A DNA stretch of 64,000 nucleotides, taken from Gracilaria gracilis (taxonomy: Eukaryota; Rhodophyta; Florideophyceae; Gracilariales; Gracilariaceae). Shown piece after piece: positions 20,376 through 32,391 of this stretch. The DNA lies in assembly GCA_030374805.1 (NCBI GenBank), contig JARGSG010000005.1, positions 620,001-684,000 on the forward strand, given 5' to 3'. The notes under the pieces are model-generated. The model made no database searches and was not told the DNA's origin. It saw only the letters and a list, made by a program, of their open reading frames with translations. Position numbers and translations under genes: made by a program. Each line of letters begins with the position of its first letter. Positions within the stretch are counted from its first letter, which is position 1.

Positions 20376-22761
20376 CTGCCAGGTGGGTTCAAATTCTAAA
20401 ACCAAAGAAACCCCTTCGTAGCTCCAATAACCCATATATACCCCCTTGTTTGCGGCGCTTATACAAATGTGTGTAGGGTTCAAGTAGCATTCGGTAGCAT
20501 TGTTGCTAAGTGGATTCCATGCGATAAAGGGTTAACTCCCAACCGCAAATTCATCCCCCTCAAATTGGCATGAGAATTACGCAATTTGAGGGAGCTTCCC
20601 GCCACGAACAAGACGAATTACATCGCTTTGTCGTTTGGCTCTTTAAGGGTCATTTGCTCGCTGTGCTTCATTTATCATTCAAGTGCCCTACCTCAGGGGG
20701 ATCGGGAGTGGGGGTGGGAAAGAGGCGGCTTGAAGTGGATAAACAACATTTCTGCCGCAATAGAGTGAGTTGTGGAAAGGGTATGGAGCTGGAAGAGGCT
20801 CACTAGAACAAGCATACCTGGGAGGAGGGGTGATCTAGAGTTTTGATTGGATTGGATCCTCTTCGCCAAAATATTAAAATAATAACATGGTCTGCTGGTC
20901 CAGCAATGCTTGTGAGCTGCCTGTGAACTTCACAGTGTGAAGTCTACTTGGCTCCTTCAAGCCAGGGGCTTCGTTTCTCTGGCAGGAGGGTTAGATCAAA
21001 ACAGGAGAGGGATGGTGACGACATTCCTAGTAACAGTGACCTTTCTGTGGAGCTCGTGCACGCAATGGGAGCCGTCACTGACGTTGACAATGACATGGCG
21101 TTGCAAATCATGCGCTGCACGTCCGTTCCATGCCAGCGGGTGCTTGCGCAAGAAACCTGTGACGCGCAGATCAGTAAACCGAAGAATTGACTACACTGGC
21201 GCAGCGCATAGCACGCGGCCGTCGCGGACACCTCTATCACACTATTTGTGTGCGGAGGTTGGATAGCGTTGTATAGTGTCGAAGTAGGTGCGGGCGGCAG
21301 GTTTCAAGCCGACGAAGATTCGAGCAGAGAGCCTCGTGTTGGAAGGTTGAAAAACTGTGACGCCCGATGTCACAACCAGAGCGAAGGGTCAGTAGTTCAA
21401 CCGTTTTTCTAACACCTCGGCTCGGGCGGGCACTCGTGATGGCGAGCGGCGACAAGTGACCGTAGAGACGAAGGCCGTTGATGTGGTCGGTGAGGCCCTG
21501 GCTATCGACACGGTCATTCACTTCAGAAGTGTCATGGTCGGTGGATGACAGCTGCAAGAACAGCAGAGTCGTGGCCAAGGTGGCAGTAAAACGAATGAAC
21601 AAAGCAGATGGGGTCACATTCATGCAAGCACGATCTTGAGCTCATGTGCTCGTGAAAATGGTCTCCGCGCGTTTTTGAAATTTGGAAGGTATCGATCAGC
21701 TTTACCGCACACTTCCATAATGTCCAGCAGTTCCTGTTTGCGGAGGGGGCGGCACGTTGGAAGCAAAGTAATGGCCTTGGTAGCGAGATAGCAAAGCTTT
21801 GCTAACTCCTGCTCACAAATGGGCTGCGCTGGTTCAATCAAGCGGTATTCTCAAAGCCAAGCAAAAGGAAGTCAAAACCTGGCAATTGGTCGTTGGGACA
21901 CCGCAATTAGAATGCTCTCTTTTTCTTTGAGAGAAGTACTAGCATGCAATAATAAATTTAAAAAATGTGACGTGTCGCACGGCGCATTTTGCTGCCTTTT
22001 CGGACACACCGTCCGTTTGTAGAAACCCAAAATGTTTTTCTTCTTTAGAAACCATGATTCTCCCAAAATGAAAACTTCACACCCTCCCCTTAGTAAATTT
22101 ATTCGTTTCCGGAGTCTACGGGGGGGAATGGGTTATTTCAATCCCACGTGAAAACTCCATTTTGACGAAATCACTGTTTACAACCCTCCGCAAACGTTTC
22201 TCCTCTTCGAACCAATTGTTTGGTAGAGTAGGCTAACATTTCCCTTTCTAGTGAATATTTTAAGCTTTAAAAATGCCAAGAGCGTGCGGGAAAACCCGAA
22301 AGTCGGGATGTACGGCGCGATTTCAATATACATTTCAATTTAGAACTGCAGTACAATAATAAAACTACTCTTCAGGATACGACTGTCATTGCTGAATTTC
22401 TAAAATAAAATCAAACAAAGCTTGGTATCGCAAACAAACAATGCAAAAATTCAAAGCAAAAACTTGACTTTGGTGTAAACTGAAAGTTACACATTTGTAC
22501 TACGCGCTGACAAGACAAAACTTTCATGTCACCGTTTTGTTAAAAAAACTATTGAAACAACTATTTAGGCTTAAATGTCAGCCGTATAAGTTTCTTAGTT
22601 AACAGCTGTCAGCGGAGCAGCCTCAAATAAGTTTGTTCTTTCTTGCTATGCCTATTCACAAGTACAAAAAGTTTTGATGTAAGTACAACAACTAGATTAT
22701 ATTTTATGTTTAAAACATTTAAGTTTTACAAAAACGGCGTTTTTAACGAAATTAAAACATT
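20376..22761. other. Intergenic region, no supported gene
   Basis: Frames at 20944-21266 (both strands), 21237-21623 (-) and 21620-21841 (-) are 70-128 codons long and mutually overlapping. None has a signal peptide plus coding pattern or a known motif. From 22240 to 22761 the sequence is AT-rich. Confidence 0.45.
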
Positions 22762-22766
22762 ATAAG

Positions 22767-23078
22767 TGTAGCGACACTGACGCCGCCTGCACGAGCAGTC
22801 TTGTGGGACTGTGTACTGCACAGGCAACCTGTATCTGGCAAACTCGTACGGTGACTACCATCTGACATGTGTAGTGCAGCGCGTTGCGGTCTCAGGGCGT
22901 TCAACGACGGATCAACATCCATGCCGTTCTAAACAAAGATTTAGAGCACGCATGGAACACAATAGCTGTGTATTTATCCTTGATGGTAGACTATAAAACA
23001 CAGCTAGACACTCAATAAACCGAAGAGGAAAGCAATTCCTCGGACACTTTCTCACCTCAGTCAATCCCTATTTCAACA
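22767..23078 (+). repeat. 5' LTR of the Copia element
   Basis: It contains a TATA-type box (ACTATAAAAC, about 22990) and CAATAAAC downstream, the expected promoter and polyadenylation signals. Confidence 0.95.
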
Positions 23079-23158
23079 GGTTATCCGGCCCCTACAGGCA
23101 CAGTCAACAAGTTCAACTTCTACGTTTCCCCTCTTTGACATCCCGTAGCTAATCGAGG

Positions 23159-26100
23159 ATGTCGGAATCGTTGTTCGATGCCGCAAGGCTTCGCATTCCT
23201 CTGCTCAAAGCAGACAAATACTTCATGTGGTAACACAAAATTGAACTAGTCCTTAGGTCAAAGGGTGTGTGGCAGATTGTGAGTGGCGCAGAAGCGAGAC
23301 TTGAAGACGATGAAGAAAGGAAGAAGTGTGATACCCGCTGCGATACTGTACTCACGTACATATTGCTCTCCGTTCATGAATCTTGTGTGGCGCCAGTGAT
23401 GAAGATACGCAAATCTTTTGAGGTGTGGCACACGCTGCAATCAAACTTCGAAATGGTTTCGCAGGCAAGTATCGACGCACTACTCGAACGATACCAGGAA
23501 ATGCAGATGGACGCATCTGAGAGCGTTCTGGACTACATCAATCGCTTGTCAGTCATTGAGATGAAACTTGGTGGCATAGGACAGACTGTGTCCGATGCTG
23601 AAAGACTGAGAGCCATACTGGGAGGTCTAACGAAGGAGTTCGAAGTCACGGCTGAGGTGATAAACCAGACCGGGGCTAGTTTGAAGGACGCTGTACCAAG
23701 GTTGATTGCCAGAGAGGGACAACTCGACAAGCATAGGAGAGGCTCAAACGTCTATGGGTTTCAGACCAAAGCTCTCCAGGTGCACACCAAGCGATCCTCC
23801 CGCTTGATCAGATGCCACCACTGTCGTAAGAAGGGGCATGTTAAGAAGGACTGCTGGGAAAACCCTGATAGTCCACAGTACAAGGGAAAGAAGTCAAACA
23901 AGAAGGCTCAGTCCTGTCAAGACGACGGGAATGAATCGGACAGTGTAGCAGCTCTTCTTGTAGCACAGTGTCAGCACTCTGATGATGCTGAAATGGAAAC
24001 TGTTATTCTCACTTATGATGTTGGTGACCATTCGGACAGCGTAGCTCTGAAGGACACGGCTCTTGTTGCCAACCACAAAGTTCACAAGGATCAGGAACAA
24101 TGCTGGTATCTTGACTCCGGTGCATCCAGGCACATTACGAACAATAAGAGCTATTTTTCATCAACACTACGACCGTCGTCGAAGAAGAATGTATCCATTG
24201 GTGATGGCACCAAGGTTATTGTTGCAGGTGAAGGCAGAGCACAATGTTGGGTACCAAATGAAAGGGGAATCCTTACTAAGACTTACCTACATAACGTCTT
24301 ATATGTACCAGACCTCATGTGTAGCCTCATCTCGGTCAGTGCAATCCGTCGTAGAGGGTATATGGCGGTATTCCTGACTAACGCAGAAGGCCATGGGGCG
24401 GCTTTGATACTGAACCAAGAGACTAATCAGCTTCTCACAATGGGTAGAGAAATAGCTGAAGGACTGTATGAACTGGGGGTGTACCCCACAGCCGAAAACG
24501 CGAGTACATCTTTGATTGTACGTGATAACCAGAAGTTTACTGAGTTATGGCATCAGAGGCTTGGTCATCCAAGTCTTGACTATCTCCGGAAGACTCTTAA
24601 TCTTGTCACAGGCGTTCCCAAGACTAAGCTGAGTGCCATTGGCCACTGTGAGCCATGTGCAGAGGGAAAGTCTACGCGAGTCTCACGACTACCGCTAACT
24701 GCTCCAACTGCAATCGAGGTACTGGAGCTCGTTCATACAGACGTCCTGGGACCTGTAGATGTCCAAACACTATCGAGATCCCAATACTTCGTTTCGTTGT
24801 ATGATGACAAGAGTCGCTTGTCTGCAATCAGGCTTCTCAGGGACAGAACTCAGGTTAATGATAGGGTGAAAGACATGATCGCCTTCTTCGAAACACAGTC
24901 TGGAAAGAAGCTAAAGCGGATTAGATATGACAATGCCGGTGAATATCTTTCTGAGAGTATGTCTCTATGGCTTCGGACGAAGGGAATCCAACTCGAACCA
25001 GCGCCTGCGTACAGCCCGGAATCTAACGGTAAAGCCGAGAGGCTAAACCGCACCCTCAACGACAAAGCGAGAACAATGTTACGAGTGGTGGAAGATACTC
25101 CTCGTAGCAGTCAGCTGTGGGGAGAGGCTGTTACCACAGCGAACTATCTCAGGAACCGAACATTTGTTCGTCGAGATGGTGAACCTGACATGACACCAAT
25201 TGAGATCTTCACGGGTAAGAAGCCGAATATCTCACACTTACGCACTTTTGGTGCGCAGTGTTACGTGCACATTCCCAAAGAGCGCCGTAAGAGGAGCGCC
25301 AAATACAAGAACCGAACGATTAAGGGAATCCTTGTTGGCTACGAACGCGGAAAATGCTACAGGGTATATGTTCCTGATAAGAACAAAGTAATGATCTCTA
25401 AGGATGTAACCTTCAATGAGGATATTACGGGATGACCGAAGGCCACCATAACACCACTTGCAGACGAAGTGGACCTGGCCGAGGTCCATGAAGTTGATTC
25501 TATGGAAGATGAAGCAACGAATCTGGATATGAAGAGTGAAGCCATGGAAGTGGACTGGAATCAGAAGACCGTGAAGAAAGAAGATGTCTCGGAGGATGAA
25601 GAAGATGAAGACGACCTTGTTTTCATGGATGCACATGGAGAGTATTCATACGACCCTGAATTAGTGACCCACTACCCTCCCGAGCCACGACGGTCGACCA
25701 GATCGAGACAACAGCCACGGCGTTTCACTCCAGATACTGTCTTCGCAATGCTCACACGTAACATCATGGGCAATGACGACAATGATAGCCCTTTGACTGT
25801 TCGAGAAGCAATCAATGGCGCAGAGGCCCCACAGTGGAAGGCGGCCATGAAAGAAGAAATGAATCACATGAAGGAGCGATCGGTCTGGGAACTAGTCCCG
25901 CGTCCGCCGAACTGCAAACCAATCCACCAATCGTTGGTTATTCCTTGAAGAAGCACGATGAGAAAGGCAGTGTTGAGCGCTACCGGGCACGTCTTGTAGC
26001 TCGTGGCTTTACCCAGCGAGCAGGTATAGATTACACTGAGCTTTTTTCACCTTGTTGTCAAGTACAGCACCGTTAGAGCAGTGGTTATCCAGTTATGGCA

Positions 26101-27356
26101 GCCTATGGAATGGAAGCTGTACAGTTCGATGTATGCACAGCTTTCCTGTATGGTGATCTCTCCGAAGAACTGTACATGCGCCAACCCGAAGGATTCATGA
26201 ACCAGACAACGCCTGACCATGTCTTACAAGCTCAAGAAAAATCCATCTACGGGCTCAAGCAAGCGGCCAGAGCCTGGCGTAGAAAGTTTAAGTTGATCAT
26301 GCGTGAGTTGGGGTGCAAGCTGTCTGAAAACGATCCAGGTCTTTTCTTCTATGAAGTTGGACAATATCGCCTACTGATACTAGTGTACGTGGATGATGGT
26401 CTGGTAGTCGGCAGACACCAAGACGATATACTACACTTTGTGCAGAAACTGCAGAAATGTATTCAGATCCGAGTATATAATGAGCCACGGAAGTTTCTTG
26501 GAATGATCATCGAGCGTAGCGGTAATGGAAAAGCACTACGTGTTCATAATGCACCTATGATTGAACGTTTGGCTCAAAAGTTTCGAGTTGACACAGCAGC
26601 TGCCGTCAATGTCCCCACTCCCAGAGCACACACTTTCACAAATCAGATGACAAGAATGTAGACGAAACTCCATTTCGTGAATTGGTGGGGTCATTGATGC
26701 ACTTGTGCAACACTGTACGACCGGACATTTCGTTTTCTGTAGGATACTTGGCTCGTTTCATGACATGCCACTCTCGTGAACACTGGAACGCTGCTAAGAA
26801 AGTTTTGAAGTACCTATACACCACAAAGAATTCTGTGATTGAGTACAAAGCAGGAAGCGCAGTGGTCTTAGAAGGTACATCTGATTCGGACTTTGCCGGT
26901 GATCGTAACGATAGGAAGTCTACAAGTGGTTTTGTCTTCACGTTCTGTGGTGGACCGATCTCATGGCGTAGTAAGAAGCAGACAGTTGTCGCCCAATCTA
27001 CTTTGGAGGCGGAATATGTGGCTATGTCATTTGCAGTTCGAGAGGGAATATGGTTAAGAAGATTAATGAACGAACTGCTTGGTCACTCTGAAAAATGCAT
27101 TGACATATTCGGAGACAATCAAGGAATGATTACGTTAGCCCGAGATGAAGTCCTCAACGAACGCACCAAGCACATAAAGGTCAAGTACCATCTAGTGAAA
27201 GATTCGGTAGAACGCAACCTCGTGCGAATCGGGTACCGCAAAAGCAATGAATTGGGAGCCGACTTGTTCACCAAACCACTTGGTCCCGTAGGACACAAAC
27301 GCCTGTTTGTCATGATTGGAATGGAGATCCTAACATTTGAACGAGAGGGAATGTAG
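23159..27356 (+). pseudogene. Copia gag-pol polyprotein, several stops and frameshifts
   Basis: The ATG at 23159 opens gag and is followed by a TAA at 23231-23233. The frame then stays open for 722 codons. A UBN2-type gag is followed by a zinc knuckle (C-x2-C-x4-H-x4-C, 23813-23854), protease DSGAS near 24115, the H-x3-H/C-x2-C pre-integrase finger, and integrase with the acidic triad (HTDVLG, DNAGEY, then E in SNGKAERLN). A TGA at 25433 interrupts it. Frame changes follow near 25920, 26060 and 26090. RT with LVYVDDGLVV lies near 26390. Another stop falls at 26659, and RNase H (SDSDFAG, QSTLEAEYVA) runs to a TAG at 27354 just inside the 3' LTR. No functional polyprotein can be made. Confidence 0.95.
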
Positions 27357-27663
27357 CGACACTGACGCCGCCTGCACGAGCAGTCTTGTGGGACTGTGTA
27401 CTGCACAGGCAACCTGTATCTGGCAAACTCGTGCGGTGACTACCGTCTGACATGTTTAGTGCAGCGCGTTGCGGTCTCAGGGCGTTCCAAGACGGATCAA
27501 CATCCACGCCGTTCTAAACAAAGATTTAGAGCGCGCATGGAACACAATAGCTGTGTATTCATCCTTGATGGTAGACTATAAAACACAGCTAGACACTCAA
27601 TAAACCGAACAGGAAAGCAATTTTTCGGACACCTTCTCATCTCAGTCAATCTTTATTTCAACA
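27352..27663 (+). repeat. 3' LTR of the Copia element
   Basis: It has the same length as the 5' LTR. The pol stop codon lies in its first five bases. Confidence 0.95.
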
Positions 27664-27970
27664 ATAAGTTTCGAAACTGGAGACTCAGATAAATTGAGTT
27701 TCATAAGTTAAGAGAACTATGCAAACTCTATAAAGTTATATTATTTCGGAGATTCATACATAGACATATAAATATCTAGCGCCAAAGACGTTTTCAGTAT
27801 AGCTAAATTGAGAGCATAACTTATAATAGTAATTGTTATGTCAAGTCATAAGTTATCGCAACTAGTTTTGAACTAAAGTAAGCTTTTAGCTTACATGCAA
27901 GCTGGACTCCTATTTAAATTGTACTACGTGTACAAAAATTGAAGTCACACGAGATAATTATGTACTGTAA

Positions 27971-28342
27971 GAGCATCTCCACTGACAAGGACTTTTGAAG
28001 CAAATGAGCAAACACTCTTACTTCAGGAACTACACTTGTACAACTTCTATTAGCTATAACAGCGTGGGTTCTGTAGTATCCGTCAGACTTTTTGCTTCAA
28101 ATGATTGGTCGAGAGCACCTTAAATTTTGTATTGAAAAATCAATGGCGTGTGCTCTTTTGCTGCCACGATTTGATTTGGTGGGGAATCTCGCGCAAATCG
28201 ACAAGATTTGATCAGGAAATTATGGAGCAAACCTTTTCCTGCGCAAACTTGAGGAACACGTGTAGAAAGTCGTTTGTCAGCGCGTAAGCCAGTTTGCTGT
28301 TTTGCTGTTTTGCTGTTTTACTTTGAGCCGGTGGAGATGCTC
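27971..28342. mobile_element. Harbinger/Tourist-type MITE (372 bp)
   Basis: Perfect 12-bp terminal inverted repeats GAGCATCTCCAC (27971-27982) and GTGGAGATGCTC (28331-28342) are flanked by a 3-bp direct repeat TAA on both sides (27968-27970, 28343-28345). A TAA/TTA target and a G-rich short TIR are typical of PIF/Harbinger elements, and this type of end is common in Tourist MITEs. The interior has no transposase, and includes a short GTTTT-CT array near 28295-28320. Confidence 0.8.
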
Positions 28343-28345
28343 TAA

Positions 28346-29483
28346 TTGGTTTGCTTTTCAAAAAGCTTTCATGTTGTTTTTTAGTTTTACTGACACTCTT
28401 GTAGTACTTCGTACAATAATTGTGAATTGCTTCGCAATATAGAACTACTTTCATATTTTCCCGCACGCTCCAAATACATTAGAAAACAATAATTAGAACG
28501 ACAGCACAGTTGTTAAAGGCGTTTTTTAATTTCTATGCTTGACGCAGTATTTGACGTAGAAATGTATCAACCACGCTGCGTGCTTGCCACAAAGTGAGAA
28601 CGTATATACTGCATTAATTGCCATTTCCCGGGGGCTCTGCTGCCTTAAATCTTTGTAACTAATAGAAAATTTACACTTTTCATGAAAGAGCTTTGCGACA
28701 TTTTTCTCGAGAAACCAGCTTCTCGAAGCACTGATACTTTTTACAAAGGATATCGAGAGGAACCCTTGGTTAGCTTTAAACCAGCTTCACCCCTTTTCTA
28801 AGTACCGTTGGTAGGAGTCCTGCTACTAGGATACTTCCGAGATTTTGAAGTGTCAATATAATACAACCTAGAGCTACAAGCCTGGATCACGCTTGATCAC
28901 CGTAATCGGCTTGTAGCTCACGCTTTAGGAGACAGTAGATCACTCTGTTGAGACACTTCAACTAGCTTGTAGTTTAGTCGTACGTATTGCTAGACCGCTA
29001 CAAGACTATAAAGAGAGCCTCAGCCGGCCTTCCCCTCCGTCGGAGAAGGCCAGACTTGATTCAACCTCTCTGATTTTCAGTCAAACTCGCCACGTGTTAT
29101 CGTCCACTCCATGTATGATAAACCACTGACGAGCTTTGCGTGTGCTGCTTCCAAACGGTAAGCTTAGATGTTTGGTTGTGATTCTTCGTCAACTGTGAAT
29201 TCTTCGCATGCCTCAAGTCCTTCCAACTGTGGGGACTCATATTCACAAGACATCTAAAGGAATATAATTAGTTGTCTCGACCTTCTGTTAAATCTCAAAA
29301 TTGCGCTAAATATTGGCGACAGCAAACATGTTCGAAGGCAAGATTGTGCCTGGCGGGAACGTGTTGTTGAAGCACATGACCATGTCAACTTGGGACTCAA
29401 GCTTACCGTTTTATTAGAACACACAGTATCCCCAATCACCCCGAAGTGCGAAGAATAGGTGCAAAACGCTAGTGCATGGTGGC
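28346..29483. other. Intergenic region with two dyads
   Basis: A 12-bp perfect inverted repeat (28871-28882 and 28908-28919, 25-nt loop) and a GC-rich hairpin (GGCCTTC 29026-29032 with GAAGGCC 29045-29051) stand out. TATAAAG occurs at about 29008. No gene is supported. Confidence 0.5.
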
Positions 29484-29491
29484 TATATAAG
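29484..29491 (+). promoter_or_regulatory. TATA box (TATATAAG) of the DM9 gene
   Basis: It lies 114 bp upstream of the ATG at 29605. Confidence 0.6.
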
Positions 29492-29604
29492 GACGCAAAT
29501 CGTTCGCAGTCGGTTCGTTCAACACCCGCTCTCTACCAGAAGCGACGAACCATTGTTTTCTGAACCACCTTCTCGTCGAGGTTTTGCACGCCTCGTACAA
29601 AAGC

Positions 29605-30072
29605 ATGGCCACTTTCACTTGGGTAAAGTTCACCGGCGGAGAGCTGCCCGCCAACTTGCTGGTGGCCGGTAACCGCTACAATGGCGAGACACTTAACATC
29701 TGTCGTGTAGAGTACGAGGGCATGGTGATACCGGGTAAGTTCTGGACGATTGGAAAGAAAGCATACTTCCCCTACGACGGCAAGGAGGTGAAAGTGGTTG
29801 AGTGTGAGCTGTTGACGTGCGACAAACCGGACTTGGTGGAATGGGTGTCCGCGACGTCTGGAAAGATTGCAAACGGCTCTATTGCCGCCGGGCATGAAGC
29901 GCACGGAGGCGCTACGTACCTCGGGCGAGGGAAGCAGAGCAATGAGTTGATTCCTGGGAAGATCGACCCGACGCGTAACGCGTGCTTCGTTAGCACGCAG
30001 AACAAGGAGTGGGATCTGAGCGAATACGAAGTGCTTGTTTGTAAGAGCTTTTCCTCCCTGACTACGGCGTAG
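29605..30072 (+). CDS. DM9-repeat (DUF3421) protein
   Basis: The ATG at 29605 has a good context (AGCATGGCC) and gives 155 residues. An upstream in-frame start-like codon at 29584 is not ATG. Two DM9 repeats are visible. The first (about residues 9-70) has A-x-L-V-A-G, N-x-C-R-V-x-Y-E-G, IPGKF and Y-F-P-Y-D-G-K-E. The second (about 80-150) has A-A-G-H-E, G-A-T-Y-L-G-R, LIPGKI and S-E-Y-E-V-L-V. DM9 proteins in animals include cytosolic or secreted mannose-binding lectins. There is no signal peptide here, so a cytosolic sugar-binding protein is a reasonable inference. The gene is intronless and has its own TATA box. Confidence 0.8.
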   Translation: MATFTWVKFTGGELPANLLVAGNRYNGETLNICRVEYEGMVIPGKFWTIGKKAYFPYDGKEVKVVECELLTCDKPDLVEWVSATSGKIANGSIAAGHEAHGGATYLGRGKQSNELIPGKIDPTRNACFVSTQNKEWDLSEYEVLVCKSFSSLTTA

Positions 30073-30925
30073 TTGAGATGAAATAGATAGGACAAAAACG
30101 CCAGATGCGTTGCATCGAACGAGCTGGCGCGTACTAGTGAACGCGATAGCGCAGTGGTCTATGCAGAAAAATCAGTAATGCAGCAATGTATTGCCGCTCC
30201 GAAGAAAGCAATGGCAACCGAGTGCGGACGAAAACTGCCATGAGATTAAACAACGATATTGCAGCTCTCGAACTCGTGACCAGCGCTGGAGCGGCGGTGG
30301 CCGCAGTGGACGGTTTCCCGGCTGTGCGCGCGCATCGCGTCGCAAGGCGCCACCAGCGCCACACTCGTACGCCACCGCGCGGCTCCTCACGCGCCTCCAC
30401 GACGTATATAGGATATATGGGATATGTGGCCTTCGTACCTTCGTAGACTTGGCAGACAAGTCATCGCGATGGGTATGGAAACCATCTAGAAACTTGGAAC
30501 AAATACCATTGGACAAAGACATCGAAATCGAAACACGAAGAGAATGCAAATGGCGACAAGTGCTTCACCGCACGCAGTTAAAGCGCTAAGCACTTCCCCT
30601 TTCATGAAAAACTCACCGCCTAAACTCATTTTTTCTTTCAACCAGTTTTTAAACTTATCACACGTTAACATGTGTACACCTCCACACATCTACTCATTAT
30701 TTACACGTACACGTACTGTATACACATCGCCCACCGTCGACACGTACAGTTACATACGGTTCGCTTCTGCTCCTCCGAGTTTGAACCAAGTGTGGGAGAT
30801 TCAAAATTTGAAATTATAATTTGCTCGGCAGGCAAGGGAAACACGTACACAAGTGACACGTGGGCCTCATGAGACCATAGAAAAGCGAACAAGTGTACTC
30901 TAGGCAAATTGCAGATCCTTCTCCG
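30073..30925. other. Intergenic region, no gene seen
   Basis: Overlapping GC-rich frames on both strands (30134-30589) show no family. TATATAGGATATATG lies at about 30406-30420. The end of the stretch is the 3' flank of the minus-strand membrane-protein gene. Confidence 0.45.
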
Positions 30926-32221
30926 TTAGCATCCGATGAGCATGCCACGCTTCGACGTCCTTTGCTCAGTTTCACTGCCCTTCTCGCGTTGAATAGATGG
31001 AAGATGGGTATCAACGATTGAGAATCTTGTATTCTCGCAGTCTAGTAGTGATGTTTCTGGCGGGTATGCCAGCGCAGCTGCGACAATGCCATTGACGTCG
31101 TCATCTATATCATACGTTAGTCGACTGCTAACAAAATTAATGACGGCAAGCGCTGCGAGTACAATCCATAATGTCAACCCGCTTACTCTCTTCACTCTGC
31201 CAACACTCACTTCGAGTAAACCCAGCTCGCTCTTTTCATCCTGAGCGTATTCGCTTAGAAAGTCACTGCTTTTCAGCTTTCTGTTTGACAGCCGAATCAT
31301 TGATAGCACGTAGTCCGAAAATCGAATGGCCATATCCACTTTGTTCTCTCTGTCTACGACCGGATTATTGGATGAGCGAAGAACAGAAAACGTCGGGCTG
31401 ACATACTCCGCGCTAACCACACACGAGGTACAATTTTCCTTCAGTTTTCTTGACAGCCATTCAAGTTTGGATGAAGTCATAGAGAATCCAAGTCGCGACA
31501 TATTAGCAAAATATAGAGCCGAGCGCCTTGGATCCCTGATTTCCACCGAAATTCTGCTGCGCAGGTCGATGGTAGATACCGCTTCATAGATGTCAAAGAA
31601 TCGCGGATCAGATGATGTGAATTGAAACTCAAAACCACTGAGTTCAGCAGCTGTTTCCTCATTGGCGAACTCTTGGTACATGCAGAGCATGAACACAAGA
31701 CTGGTACTTGTATGCTCGCCCGATAACAGGGGTACGCATCCCCGAAAGTAACCTGTCAGATCCTCTCCATTCTGAGGAATATGAAAGGTAATGCCCTTGA
31801 GGTTCAATTCATCCAGGCTTCTGGCCTTCTGCTGGAATGTTTGAGAATATATCACAGCAACCTCCGCCCCGCCAAGGACCAGAAAGAATGATGTAGCAAT
31901 GAGTCTAAACAATATGCTAGAGAATGAGAATAACCAATGATTGCGCCGTGCTTGAGCTGTGAAACAGTGAGATGTTGGAAAGCGGAGATTGGTGAGATTA
32001 TCAAACATGCGCTGCAGCAAAACAGTTCGCGTGTTTCTCCCGAATGGGATCGTCATTAACCGATTCACGATTGCCGCAGTGGTCCATAGAACCATAACTA
32101 AAGCAATTGCATCAAGAATATCTGCGAATGGTTTTGTAACGTAGTCGATTGATGGAAAAGGTGAAGACGGATAGAGCGGTGGGATGGTTTGAAACAGATT
32201 TTCAGCTGCATGTTGTCTCAT
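30926..32221 (-). CDS. Three-helix membrane protein with four-cysteine ectodomain, paralog 1
   Basis: The first ATG of the frame is at 32221 (431 residues). The frame is open further upstream only from a GTG. Three hydrophobic segments are seen: about residues 35-52 (ILDAIALVMVLWTTAAIV), about 102-124 (ILFRLIATSFFLVLGGAEVAVIY) and about 368-388 (LTLWIVLAALAVINFV). The 240-residue region between helices 2 and 3 has four cysteines (RGCVPLL, MLCMYQ, NCTSC) and N-glycosylation sequons. The gene at 34260 has the same plan and a matching R-V-x-G-x-x-L-W-I-V...INF block before helix 3. The two genes are divergently arranged 2 kb apart, which implies local duplication. The family is unrecognised. Confidence 0.75.
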   Translation of the reverse strand: MRQHAAENLFQTIPPLYPSSPFPSIDYVTKPFADILDAIALVMVLWTTAAIVNRLMTIPFGRNTRTVLLQRMFDNLTNLRFPTSHCFTAQARRNHWLFSFSSILFRLIATSFFLVLGGAEVAVIYSQTFQQKARSLDELNLKGITFHIPQNGEDLTGYFRGCVPLLSGEHTSTSLVFMLCMYQEFANEETAAELSGFEFQFTSSDPRFFDIYEAVSTIDLRSRISVEIRDPRRSALYFANMSRLGFSMTSSKLEWLSRKLKENCTSCVVSAEYVSPTFSVLRSSNNPVVDRENKVDMAIRFSDYVLSMIRLSNRKLKSSDFLSEYAQDEKSELGLLEVSVGRVKRVSGLTLWIVLAALAVINFVSSRLTYDIDDDVNGIVAAALAYPPETSLLDCENTRFSIVDTHLPSIQREKGSETEQRTSKRGMLIGC

Positions 32222-32383
32222 CTTTGACGTACAACACTTGGAGTCGGTGATCCTCTTGTGTGCTAGGGAATGAATAGAGGTGCCCGGACTCACTACGAAA
32301 GATGGGATCCGAAGGAATGGGACCTCCACTAGCCTCTTAGCGTCGTGAAAAAGAACCAGTTGAAACTTCCTTCCTCACATTGT

Positions 32384-32391
32384 CTTTTATA
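32384..32391 (-). promoter_or_regulatory. TATA box (TATAAAAG) of membrane paralog 1
   Basis: It lies on the minus strand, about 163 bp upstream of the ATG at 32221. Confidence 0.55.

Larger units (their letters stand above)
22767..27663 (+). mobile_element. Ty1/Copia LTR retrotransposon, full length, coding region broken
   Basis: Both 312-bp LTRs are present (22767-23078, 27352-27663), begin TGTAG and end CAACA, and are flanked by a perfect 5-bp target duplication ATAAG (22762-22766 and 27664-27668). Behind the 5' LTR is GGTTATCC, a probable minus-strand primer site. A purine tract (ACGAGAGGGAA) precedes the 3' LTR. The internal region encodes gag, protease, integrase, RT and RNase H in Copia order. 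By eye the LTRs differ at about 15 of 312 positions, so the insertion is not recent. Confidence 0.95.

Noticed and set aside
21237-21841. Two minus-strand frames (128 and 73 codons) as one gene
   Set aside because: They are in different frames, have no conserved blocks, and the hydrophobic start is weak.
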